A DNA stretch of 64,000 nucleotides. It comes from DASYQD01 sp963846495 (GTDB taxonomy: Bacteria > Acidobacteriota > Thermoanaerobaculia > Multivoradales > JAIOJS01). Shown piece by piece: positions 1-8,464 of this stretch. The stretch covers positions 1-64,000 of the forward strand of contig CAWJWP010000030.1 of NCBI GenBank assembly GCA_963846495.1. Reading direction: 5' to 3'. Numbering within the stretch: the stretch's first letter is position 1; each line of letters opens with the position of its first letter. The notes below the pieces were generated by a model. It saw only the letters and a program-made list of their open reading frames with translations, ran no database searches and was not told the origin of the DNA. The position numbers and the translations under genes were made by a program.

Positions 1-1566
1 CGCTCTCGATCGCGCGCCGCTCGCAGCGCCGGCGGCCACTCGCGCTGCTGCCGTTGGCGCTCGCGCTCGCCGGCTGCGTCCACGATCGCCGGCCCGCGCC
101 GCCGCAGGCAAACGAGCTGGTGATCGGCCTCGCCAGCGCGCCCACCCACCTCGACCCGCGCCTCGGCACCGACCAGGGATCGGAGTGGGTGTACGAGCTC
201 GATCCTCGACGGCCTGCTCGACAAGGAGCCGACCGGCAAGCTGGTGCCCGGCCTGGCGCGCTCGTGGGAGGTGCTCGACGGCGGCCGCCGCTACCGCTTC
301 CAGCTGCGCGACGATGCGCGCTTCCACGACGGCCGCCCGGTCACCGCCGCCGACGTCGCCTACACCTTCAACACCATCCTCGACGGCAGCGTCAAGAGCC
401 CCAAGCGCGGCGCCCTCGGACCGCTCACCGAGGTCGTCGCCGTCGACCCGCACACCGTCGACTTCGCGATGAGCGAGCCGTTGGGCGCGTTGCTCTACAA
501 CTTGGGCGCCGGCACCGGCATCATTCCCGCCGGCATCAGCCCGGAGGAGATGGACAGCCACCCCATCGGGTCGGGCCCCTTCCGCTTCGTGCGACGCACG
601 CCCGACCGCGTCGAGCTCGCCGGCTGGGACGGCCACTTCACCTGGAAGCCGCGCCTCGAGCGCGTCGTGCTGCGCGAGATCCCCGACGCCACCGTGCGCG
701 CGCTCGAGCTCGAGAAGGGCTCGGTGCACCTCGTCGTCAACGACTTCCCACCCGACACCAACGCGCTGTTCGCCAAGAAGCCGGGCTTCCGCGTGCTGCA
801 GAGCCCGGGCTCGACCTACGTCTACCTCGGCCTCAACATGGAAGACGCGGTCACCCGCGACGCGCGCGTGCGGCGCGCCATCTCGATGGCCATCGACCGG
901 CCGCGGCTCGTGCGCACCGTGTGGCGCGGCCAGGGCCGCCCCACCGAGACGCTGGTGCCACCGGGCCACTGGGCGCGCGACGAGGCGCTGCCGCCGACGC
1001 CGCACGACCCGGCGGCGGCGGCGCGGCTGCTCGAGGAGGCCGGCTTCCGCGACCCCGACGGGCCGGGGCCGAAGCCGCGACTCCACCTCACCTACAAGAT
1101 GTCGAACAACGAGCTCTCGCTGCTGCAGGCGCAGGCGATCCAGGCGATGCTCGCCGAGGCCGGCATCGAGGCCGACATCCGCAGCTACGAGTTCGCCACC
1201 TTCTACGCCGACGTCAAGCGCGGCACCTTCCAGATGTTCGGCCTCACCTGGACGGGCGTCGCCGAGCCCGACCTCTACCGCAACCTCTTCCACTCGACGT
1301 CGATCCCGCCCAAGGGCGCCAACCGCGTCCGCTTCCGCTCGGCCGCGGCGGATCGCCTGATCGAAGAGGGCGCCCGGCGCTTCGAGCCGAGCGACCGGCG
1401 GCCGTTCTACGTCGAGCTGCAGGCGCTGCTGCAGCACGAGCTGCCGTACATATCGCTGCTCACGCGCGACACGGTGTCGGTGATGGTCGACGGGCTCGAG
1501 GGATACGTCAACTATCCCGGCGGCGAGGTGTACGCGGTGCGCACGGCGTACTGGCGGGGCCGCTGA
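1..1566 (+). CDS. ABC transporter substrate-binding lipoprotein (SBP family 5), 5'-partial and frameshifted
   Basis: Extracytoplasmic solute-binding lipoprotein of the oligopeptide/dipeptide (SBP_bac_5) family, which delivers peptides or similar solutes to an ABC permease. The first visible codons already encode the hydrophobic part of a signal peptide with lipobox LAGC, the lipidated Cys being codon 75-77, so the start codon lies before the window. Family landmarks include VPGLARSWE, FHDGRPVTAADVAYTF, IGSGPFRF and VRRAISMAIDR. The first part reads in the frame of base 3 up to about base 200. The rest (ILDGLLDKEPTGKLVPGLA onward) reads one base further on, so an apparent extra G sits at about 201. 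No permease or ATPase genes follow; they may lie upstream. Family assignment is firm, substrate unknown. Confidence 0.85.
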
Positions 1567-1598
1567 GGACGGCGTCGCGCGAGGCGAAGCGTCGAACC

Positions 1599-2951
1599 GT
1601 GGGTGACGAACGAGCCGACGCTCGCGACGACGACGCGGTGAGCGAGCCGCCGCTCGCGGCGCGGCTCTACAGCGGCCGCACGCTGCCGCCCAACGTGCGG
1701 GCGCTGTCGCTCACCTCGTTCCTGCAGGACGTGGCGAGCGAGATGGTCTACCCGCTGCTGCCAACCTTCTTGAAGCTGCTCGGCGGCGGTGCGCTGGCGC
1801 TCGGCGCCATGGAGTCGGCGGCGGAGGGCGTGCTCGCGCTCGTCAAGGGCTGGGCGGGGCGCGAGAGCGACCGCCGCGGGCGCAGGAAGCCGTTCGTCGT
1901 CTGGGGCTACGCGCTGTCGGCGGCGGCGCGGCCGCTGCTCGCGCTGGCGACGCTGCCCGTTCATGTCGTGCTGCTGCGCACGAGCGACCGCTTCGCCAAG
2001 GGCCTGCGCACGGCACCGCGCGATGCGCTCATCGCCGACAGCACGCCCGGGGAGCAGCGTGGCTTCGCGTTCTCGTTCCACCGCGGGCTAGATCATCTCG
2101 GAGCGGCGGTGGGGCCATTGCTCGCCGCGGGTGTGCTCGTGTTGGCGCCCGGGCGGCTGCGGCTCGTCTTCGCGCTGGCGACGGTGCCGGCGGTGCTCGG
2201 CGTTTGGGTGGTGCTGCGGCGGGTGCGCGAGGTGCGACGTGGCGACGCTGCGGATGCGGCGGCCTTCACGTCCACGGCGGACGAGCGTGCGGCCGCGCAG
2301 TTACCGCCTGTTGCTGGCGAACGCGGCAGTGCAAGGCTGCCGGCGGCGCCGCCGCTTACCGTTGAGCGTGACCGCACAAGGTTGCCGCGAGCACTGTGGC
2401 TGCCGCTCTTCGCCGTCTTTGTCTTTGGTCTCGGCAACGCCAGCGACGCCTTTCTGCTGCTGCGCGCTGCCGATCTCGGGCTCGAGCCGCTCGGACTGAC
2501 TCTCCTCTGGTCGGGTTTCCACTTCGCCAAGTGGGCCGCGTCGGCGCCGTCGGGGCAGCTCGTCGATCGCCTCGGGCCCGGGCGGCCGCTGCTCGTCGGC
2601 TGGGCGCTCTACGCCGCCGTCTACGCCGGCTTCGCGTTTGCGCGCGGCATCGTGCCGTTGCTCGCCCTACTCGTTCTCTACGCGCTCTACTACGGCCTCA
2701 CCGAGGGAGCCGAGCGCACTCTCGTCGTCGCGCTCGCCGGCGACGCCGGTCGCGGCACGGCGCTCGGCGCCTATCACCTCGCGAGCGGCGCCGGTCTCTT
2801 CGTCGCCAGCCTGCTCTTCGGCGCGGTGTGGGAGCGCGTGTCGTCGACTGCCGCTTTCCTGCTCGGCGCCGGCCTCGCCGTTGCTGCTGCCTTGTTGCTC
2901 GCCGTTGTGGTCACGACGACGTCGCGACACGGGCGTGTCGCATCGCCATGA
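1599..2951 (+). CDS. MFS transporter
   Basis: Integral membrane permease of the major facilitator superfamily with about 12 hydrophobic segments in two halves, separated by a hydrophilic central loop near residues 205-260. The loop between helices 2 and 3 carries GRESDRRGRRKPFVVWGY, a variant of the MFS signature, and FAKGLRTAPRDALIADS follows. Substrate is unknown. The start is uncertain: GTG at 1599 (450 residues) or GTG at 1638 (VSEPPLAARLYS, 437 residues); neither has a strong ribosome binding site. The gene follows the binding-protein gene by 32 bp, and its 3' end overlaps the convergent membrane glycosyltransferase gene by 41 bp. Confidence 0.85.
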   Translation: MGDERADARDDDAVSEPPLAARLYSGRTLPPNVRALSLTSFLQDVASEMVYPLLPTFLKLLGGGALALGAMESAAEGVLALVKGWAGRESDRRGRRKPFVVWGYALSAAARPLLALATLPVHVVLLRTSDRFAKGLRTAPRDALIADSTPGEQRGFAFSFHRGLDHLGAAVGPLLAAGVLVLAPGRLRLVFALATVPAVLGVWVVLRRVREVRRGDAADAAAFTSTADERAAAQLPPVAGERGSARLPAAPPLTVERDRTRLPRALWLPLFAVFVFGLGNASDAFLLLRAADLGLEPLGLTLLWSGFHFAKWAASAPSGQLVDRLGPGRPLLVGWALYAAVYAGFAFARGIVPLLALLVLYALYYGLTEGAERTLVVALAGDAGRGTALGAYHLASGAGLFVASLLFGAVWERVSSTAAFLLGAGLAVAAALLLAVVVTTTSRHGRVASP

Positions 2952-4386
2952 CGAGCGCCACAACGCCCAACGCGCCGGCGGCGACGAGCACCACCGCGAT
3001 CGCGCGCGCCTCGGGAGTGCGCAGCGCGGCGGGCAGCAGCCAGTACGTCTTCGGCAGCTGCCAGTAGAGCCGCGGCGGAAACGCCTGCCAGCTCCAGCGT
3101 GCCACCGCCATGTACGGGGCGCCGAAGACATTCTTCAACGCCAGGTGATAGTCGGTGAACGGCACCAGCGTACCGATCCAGTTGAACAGCGCGCCCGCGG
3201 CGACGAGGACGACACCGCCCCAGCGCGCGATACGACTCGCGGGCGGCGACTCCCACCAAGCGGCGAGCGGCACCGCGAGCAGCGGCAACACCGGCACGAG
3301 GAAGCGCGGTCCCCAGCACCAACCACCCTCCCACGCGTGCCAGCGGCAGTAGACGCCGAGCATGGTGAGCAGCCCGCCCCAGCCGAGCAGCGCCACCCAC
3401 GGCGCGCGGCGCAGCAGCGCCGGTGTCCCCGCCGCCGCGAGCAGCACCGCCGGGAAGTAGAGGAGCAACCCGCGGCCCGGACTGATCAGCTGACCGAGCA
3501 GGCCCTCCAGCCACGGCGACGACCAGAAGCCGACTTCGCGGCCGTAGCCGGTCTCGAGTGGGCTGCCGAACCGCGCCACGTTGAGCACGCCGAGAACGAC
3601 GAGGACGAGCGCCAACGCGCCCGCCGCGGCGAAGGCGTGCTTCACCCACCAGCCGCGCGAGCGTGCGCTCGCACGGTCGCGCGCCGCGAGCCACGCTGCA
3701 CCCACGATCACCGGCAACAGCAAGAAGTGCGCGGTCTTCGTGAGCACAGCGATCGCCAACCCGAGGCCGGCGAGAGCTGCGTTCGTTACCTGCGGCCGCT
3801 TGCGCCAACGCGCCACCGCCCACGCGAACAGCGTCAAACCGAACGTCGCCAGGGGCTCGGTGAAGAACGTCTTCGCGTAAACGAGTAGCGGCGACGAGAG
3901 CCCGGCGACAATCGCCACGCCGAGCGCCGTGCGCGCCGCGTAGCCGAGCTCGAGCACCAGCAGGTAGAGCAGCGCGCAGATGGCTGCCACCAGCACTGCG
4001 TTCGTCAGCGCCACGCCGGCGAAACGGAACGCGCGTTCGCGATCGCTCGCCTCGTACCAGAGGAACCGCGGCCCGACGAACGCGCGCTCGGCGCCCGGCG
4101 GCGCCACCACCGCCATCGCGCGGCCGAGCAGGTGAAACGGCACCGCCGCGATCGGCAAGCCGACGCCGTACTTGCCGTACTTCTCCCCCTCGCGCCCTTC
4201 GATGAGAAACCCCGGCGGATAGCCGGGGTCCTCGATCGCCAGCGACCCGCGCTCGACGATGCTCTCGCTCGTACGCGCCATCACCACGCCGTCGGGCTCG
4301 TAGACGTGGCCGCCGGTGATCGCCACGTAGACGAGCATCAGGCTGGCGAAGAGCCACCACGCGACACGCCTCTCCCCTGCTGCCAT
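2911..4386 (-). CDS. GT39/ArnT-like membrane glycosyltransferase
   Basis: A 491-residue polytopic membrane protein resembling the glycosyltransferase 39 / dolichyl-phosphate-mannose-protein mannosyltransferase (GT-C) superfamily, which move sugars from polyprenyl-phosphate donors on the outer face of the membrane. It has about 10-12 hydrophobic helices, and an acidic residue (EPDG, about residue 31) in the first extracytoplasmic loop where GT-C enzymes place their catalytic acid. KYGKYGVGLPIAAVPFHLLG is typical of these bacterial homologues. Its 3' end overlaps the MFS gene on the other strand. Donor and acceptor cannot be predicted. An uncharacterised polytopic protein without transferase activity remains possible. 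Confidence 0.7.
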   Translation of the reverse strand: MAAGERRVAWWLFASLMLVYVAITGGHVYEPDGVVMARTSESIVERGSLAIEDPGYPPGFLIEGREGEKYGKYGVGLPIAAVPFHLLGRAMAVVAPPGAERAFVGPRFLWYEASDRERAFRFAGVALTNAVLVAAICALLYLLVLELGYAARTALGVAIVAGLSSPLLVYAKTFFTEPLATFGLTLFAWAVARWRKRPQVTNAALAGLGLAIAVLTKTAHFLLLPVIVGAAWLAARDRASARSRGWWVKHAFAAAGALALVLVVLGVLNVARFGSPLETGYGREVGFWSSPWLEGLLGQLISPGRGLLLYFPAVLLAAAGTPALLRRAPWVALLGWGGLLTMLGVYCRWHAWEGGWCWGPRFLVPVLPLLAVPLAAWWESPPASRIARWGGVVLVAAGALFNWIGTLVPFTDYHLALKNVFGAPYMAVARWSWQAFPPRLYWQLPKTYWLLPAALRTPEARAIAVVLVAAGALGVVALVMAMRHARVATSS

Positions 4387-4436
4387 CGGCGGAGCGGCAT
4401 GTTAGCCCCGCCTCAACGCGCGAGCGCGCGAAGTCA

Positions 4437-6992
4437 CTAATTCGCCGGCAGCGCCGAAGAGTCGCCGAGGCTGCCGAACTTGTTCAGCGGGTTGGTGTAG
4501 GTCTTCTTGCGGCCGGTCGCCACGTCGGTGATGGTGATCGTGTACTCGACGTTGGAGAGGGCGCCGTAGAAGAACCAGTACTGCCCGTTGACGCCGCGGC
4601 CGTCGAGCACTTTGGTGACCAGCTCGACGTTGGACGGCGAGGCGAACCAGAAGTAGCCGGTGTCGCCGCTCAGCGGCACCGCCTGGCCGGCGCCGCGGCG
4701 GCCGGCGAAGTCGCGCCAGGCGACCTCGACGCGCACGCGCCCGCCGCTCAAGCAGAGGCTGGTCGCCGTGGGAACGCAGGCGCCGGCCGGCGCCACAATC
4801 GGCGCGACGCTCGCAGCGCTCGCCGGGTCGCCAGCCTCAGCCGCGCTCGTCACCGACGCCGAAGCGCTGCTCGCCGCTCCACCGCTGCTCGCCGCGCTCG
4901 CGAACGCCAGCGTGTCGCCGGCGCTGGCGAACTTGCCCGCCGGGTTCTGGTAGACGCGCACGACGCCGGTCTGCATGTCGGTGACCGTCAGCGTGTGCTC
5001 GAGGTTGCTCAACGCGCCGAAGAACGTCCAGAAGTGATTGTTGAGCCCGCTCCCGTCGAGCACCTTGAGGATCAGCTCGACGTTGGCGGGATCGAACACC
5101 CAGAACGCGCCGGTGTCGCCGGTGAGCGACACCGCCTGCGCCGTGCGCCGCGCGCCGTTGACGACGAAGGACACCTCGGCGCGGAAGCGATTGCCGTTCA
5201 TGCACAGGAACGGACCCGCGGTGCACGTCCCGGTCACCTTGTTGCCCGCCAAGAGCTGGCCGTCGACGACGAGTTGGAAGTCGGATGGACCCACTTCGAG
5301 CAGCCCCGCCCGCTGCGCCAGCGGATGGCCGCTGACGTTGGCGCTGCCGCCCGTCCACGCGTAAGCGAGCATCGACGCCGTCGGCGAGGTGGGCGACGCG
5401 CCGACGCTGCTCGGCGCCGGCACCGCCACCAGCGCGCCAGCGCGCCCCGCGTCGGTGCCGAAGAACTTGCTGTCGACGAGCTCCTGCTGCGAGCTGGAGA
5501 CGAAGAGCGTGCCGCCGGAGATCGCCGCGGTGTTGCGCGCGAACGAGGTGCGCACGAGCCGCAGGTAGGAGTCGCGGCGCACCGCGATGGCGCCGCCGCC
5601 CGAGCCGCTGCCGCGCGCGTCGGAGTCGAGCACCATCGAGTCCTCGAGCTGCACCTCGGCGAGGTCGCCGAAGATGCCGCCGCCGAAGCCGGCGCTGCCG
5701 TCGTTGCCGAGGCCGGCGTCGCAGTCGGCGAGCACGCTGCCGCGAATGTCGACCTTGGCGCGGTTCTCGGCCAGCGAGCCCATGCGCGGCACGGCGCCGT
5801 CGCCGTACTGGCGCGGTCCGTCGCCGTCGGCGAGGATGCAGCCGCCCCGCCACGGCGCGCCGTCGAGGCCGCTCACGCCCTGGAGCAGCGAGCGCGTGAC
5901 GACGAGCTTCGCCGCCGGGCGGTTGATGGCGCCGCCTGCCGTCGAGGGGTCGGGCGAGTCGGCCGACATCATGGCGATGGCGCCACCAGCGCCGCCGCGG
6001 CGGCCCGCGGGAAGTTGGTTGGCCTGGAAGACGGAGCCATGCGCTTCGACGGTGGCGCGGAAGCCGGAGATCGCCGCTCCGATGTCGGCGCGGTTGCGCA
6101 CGAAGGCGGTGCGGTGCACGCGCAGGGTCGTCTGGTTCTCGACGTGGAGGGCGCCGCCGCCGGTGGATTCGGCAGTCCGGCAGCACGGGTCGCCGAGCGC
6201 CTGGTTGGCGAGGAAGGTGGCGCCCGAGATCAAGAGGTCGGCGCCCTGTTCCCAGCTGCCGATGGCGTAGATGGCGCCGCCCACCAAGCCCGCCTCGTTG
6301 CCCTCGAAGCGGGTGCCGGTGATGCGCAGGGTGCCGTCGAGCGCCCAGATGGCGCCGCCGATCGAGCGTGGATCGTGGCCGGGGAGGTTGGTGCGGTTGC
6401 CCACCACTTCACCGCGCAGCATGGTGACGACGGCGCCGGCGCGCACGGCGATGGCGCCGCCGCGGTTGCGCGCGGAGTTGCCGCGCAGCGAGCAGTCGAC
6501 GAAGGTCGCGTCGGAACCTTCGAGGACCTTGAGCGCGCCGCCGCCGGTGATGCCGGCGACGCGGTTGTCGACGAAGGCGCTTTGGCGGAAGAGGGCCTGG
6601 CCCTTGGAAATGGTGACGGCGCCGCCTTCGTTGGTCCTGTCGTTGAAGCCGCCGCGGAAGGTGAGGCGCTCGAAGGTGACTCGCTTGCCGCGGGTGTTCG
6701 TGATCTTGAGGATGGGCCGGCTGCCGCCGCCTTCGAGGATGACGATGGCACCGGCGGCGGCGCGGACGGTGAAGGCCTTGCCGGTGTTCTTGATCGCGAA
6801 GCCGTTGGGCGGCGACGGGTAGGTGCCAGCGGCGAGCTCGATCGTGCCGCCGTCGCCGACGCGGGAGATGGCGTCGGTGAGCGTCGCCGCCTCCTGTGGC
6901 ACGCGCACGAGGGCGGCGCCGGCGGCGTGGGCTTCAGCCGCGATGAGGGCCGTGGATGCCGCGAAGAAAAGAGACAGGAGGGTACGTCGCAC
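4437..6992 (-). CDS. Secreted right-handed beta-helix protein with duplicated C-terminal domain
   Basis: An 851-residue exported protein. I chose GTG at 6992 because it has a GAGGT ribosome binding site and is followed at once by a signal peptide (RRTLLSLFFAASTALIAA, cleavage near AHA); the open frame further upstream runs into a repeat element. Residues from about 25 to 560 form a parallel beta-helix of the polymorphic-outer-membrane-protein type, with many GGA(I/L) and F..N.A turns (for example GGAIWALDGTLRITGTRFEGN). Two related domains of about 110 residues close the protein, at about 4890-5235 and 4450-4790. Each has a Cys-x(5-6)-LC(M/L) start, DTG(A/Y)FW, NVEL, KVLDG, FFGALSN or FYGALSN, and a YxNP...KF end. 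No catalytic residues are apparent; a surface or adhesive role is inferred. Confidence 0.85.
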   Translation of the reverse strand: MRRTLLSLFFAASTALIAAEAHAAGAALVRVPQEAATLTDAISRVGDGGTIELAAGTYPSPPNGFAIKNTGKAFTVRAAAGAIVILEGGGSRPILKITNTRGKRVTFERLTFRGGFNDRTNEGGAVTISKGQALFRQSAFVDNRVAGITGGGALKVLEGSDATFVDCSLRGNSARNRGGAIAVRAGAVVTMLRGEVVGNRTNLPGHDPRSIGGAIWALDGTLRITGTRFEGNEAGLVGGAIYAIGSWEQGADLLISGATFLANQALGDPCCRTAESTGGGALHVENQTTLRVHRTAFVRNRADIGAAISGFRATVEAHGSVFQANQLPAGRRGGAGGAIAMMSADSPDPSTAGGAINRPAAKLVVTRSLLQGVSGLDGAPWRGGCILADGDGPRQYGDGAVPRMGSLAENRAKVDIRGSVLADCDAGLGNDGSAGFGGGIFGDLAEVQLEDSMVLDSDARGSGSGGGAIAVRRDSYLRLVRTSFARNTAAISGGTLFVSSSQQELVDSKFFGTDAGRAGALVAVPAPSSVGASPTSPTASMLAYAWTGGSANVSGHPLAQRAGLLEVGPSDFQLVVDGQLLAGNKVTGTCTAGPFLCMNGNRFRAEVSFVVNGARRTAQAVSLTGDTGAFWVFDPANVELILKVLDGSGLNNHFWTFFGALSNLEHTLTVTDMQTGVVRVYQNPAGKFASAGDTLAFASAASSGGAASSASASVTSAAEAGDPASAASVAPIVAPAGACVPTATSLCLSGGRVRVEVAWRDFAGRRGAGQAVPLSGDTGYFWFASPSNVELVTKVLDGRGVNGQYWFFYGALSNVEYTITITDVATGRKKTYTNPLNKFGSLGDSSALPAN

Positions 6993-7512
6993 GCAGGTAC
7001 CTCGTGATGGTTGACCGGCGACGCCGGCCCCTCCTGGCTTTGGATGGGAACGCGGAGCGGTTCCGCGTGAGCCGGCAAGGTAACACGCGCTGGCGTGAAC
7101 ATGCTGTGAAACAGCGGGGACAGGAAGGGGATTCCAAATCACAGGTGGCGACGCGGAGGGCGGAGTGACTTCGGCCGGCGGTGGCGGGCGGGGCGGCGGG
7201 CCGCCGCCGCGGGCCACGGCTCGCTACATAGATAGTCAGGCGGATGCGCTCGCCTCGCTTTGCGGGCGCGCATCGATCCCTTGTCCGTGCCGCGCCCGTC
7301 GCAGCGCCCGCAAAGAGGGCCCGCCACGGCGGCCCGCCGCCCCGCCCGCCACCGCCTCCGTTGGTGAGACACCACAGCGGCCGCAGCCTCGCCAACTTCG
7401 TTGATGAGAGGCCACAGCGGCTCGCGTCTCGGCACCGCCTCTGTCGCGAGACGCTGAGCGGATCGAGGTGAGCTACCGCGATTCGAATTGCGGTTGGGCT
7501 GGTGGCGATCGG
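6993..7512. other. Gene-free region carrying a dispersed repeat
   Basis: 520 bp between the beta-helix gene start and the RluA gene end. It contains the ribosome binding site of the beta-helix gene, the 196-bp repeat described separately, and just after it two partial direct repeats of about 22 bp at 7360-7381 and 7400-7421 (GTTGRTGAGA..CCACAGCGGC). Long open frames here are by-products of high GC. No RNA gene is visible. Confidence 0.6.
7168..7363 (+). repeat. Dispersed ~197-bp repeat, copy A
   Basis: About 90% identical to the reverse complement of 10496-10692; shared limits are ACTTCGGCCGG on one side and CCTCCGTTG on the other. Each copy is itself nearly palindromic at its ends: GGCGGTGGCGGGCGGGGC at the left and its complement at the right, about 38 bp with few mismatches. 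A second nested inverted pair (TTTGCGGGCGC / GCGCCCGCAAA) and a central ATAGATAGTCA are also present. No coding capacity. The shape suggests a non-autonomous mobile or fold-back element; no clear target duplication is seen. Confidence 0.8.
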
Positions 7513-8436
7513 TCAGCGCGGCATCGAGCTCGCGAAGTCGGCGGGCAGCGGCGCCTCGATGCGTGTGCGGACGCGCGTTTGTGGATGTGGCAGCTCGAGC
7601 CACGCGGCGTGTAGCAACGGCCGCGGCGCGCGCTGGCGGGCGCCGTAGAGGCGATCGCCGAGCACGGGGTGGCCGACGTGGGCGAGGTGTACGCGCGCTT
7701 GGTGCGTGCGGCCGGTGCGCAGGAGACACTCGACGAGGGCGATGCCGTTCGCCGCCGCGCGTACGCGCAAGCTGCTGAGCGCGCGCTCGCCGCGTGGCGA
7801 CACCTCGAAACACCAGTCGCCGCCGGCCGCACGAGCGATCGGTGCGTCGACCTCGCGAGCTTGCCACTCGGGCTCGCCTTCGACTAACGCGAGATAGCCA
7901 CGTTCGACCTGGCCTTCGCGCCACGCGCGGGCGAGCGGCGCTGTCGCTTCCTGACGTCGCGCGAACAGCAGTACGCCCGTCGTGTTGCGGTCGAGCCGAT
8001 GCACCAGCCGCACGAACGGCGGCCGGCCTTCCTCCCACGCGAGACGCAGCAGTAGCTGCTCGTCCATCGCGAGCTCGGGCGCGTCGGCTGCGTCGCCGGG
8101 GCGCTTCTCCGCGGGCTGCGACAGCACGCCGGCGGGTTTGTCGACGGCGACGAGCCAGCCGTCGTCGAGCAACACGCGCACCGGCGGCGGCTCCCACGGA
8201 TGGAAGTCAGCGAGCGCTGCGTCGGCTCCACGCACGAGCGCGACGACGTCGCCCGCGGTGAGCGCGCGACCCTGCACGCGCACGACCTCGCCGTTGCGCC
8301 GCACGGCGCCGTCGGCGATCAGCGCGCGCGCACGCCGCCGCGACAACGGCGTCACTGCGGCGAGCCACTGGTCGAGGCGCGTGCCCGCCTCGCGCGTACG
8401 CACAACGAGGCGCAAAGACGCCGCGGCCTCGCTCAT
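7513..8436 (-). CDS. RluA-family pseudouridine synthase
   Basis: Isomerises specific uridines in rRNA or tRNA to pseudouridine. The 307-residue protein has an N-terminal S4-like RNA-binding region (residues about 15-65; GTRLDQWLA, SRRRARALIADGAV) and the RluA catalytic motif HRLDRNTTG starting at residue 146, with Asp149 as the catalytic residue. LRTGRTHQARVHLAHVGHP is the second family motif. It lies 28 bp downstream of the membrane phosphodiesterase gene and is probably co-transcribed with it. The exact target (RluC/D-like) cannot be told from the sequence. Confidence 0.92.
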   Translation of the reverse strand: MSEAAASLRLVVRTREAGTRLDQWLAAVTPLSRRRARALIADGAVRRNGEVVRVQGRALTAGDVVALVRGADAALADFHPWEPPPVRVLLDDGWLVAVDKPAGVLSQPAEKRPGDAADAPELAMDEQLLLRLAWEEGRPPFVRLVHRLDRNTTGVLLFARRQEATAPLARAWREGQVERGYLALVEGEPEWQAREVDAPIARAAGGDWCFEVSPRGERALSSLRVRAAANGIALVECLLRTGRTHQARVHLAHVGHPVLGDRLYGARQRAPRPLLHAAWLELPHPQTRVRTRIEAPLPADFASSMPR

Positions 8437-8464
8437 CGCCGCCGCGGATGCGCGACCGCCGCGC

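Noticed and set aside
54..2951. A single 965-residue protein joining the binding protein and the MFS transporter
   Set aside because: The frame is only conserved at both ends; the binding protein continues in another frame from base 202 and ends at 1566. The apparent fusion is a result of the frameshift at 201.
6993..7217. An N-terminal extension of the beta-helix protein
   Set aside because: It reads through the dispersed repeat (Gly/Pro-rich) and precedes the signal peptide; GTG 6992 has a ribosome binding site.
7166..7440. A CRISPR-like or tandem repeat array
   Set aside because: Only two degenerate ~22-bp units occur outside the inverted repeat, with no regular spacers and no cas genes nearby.
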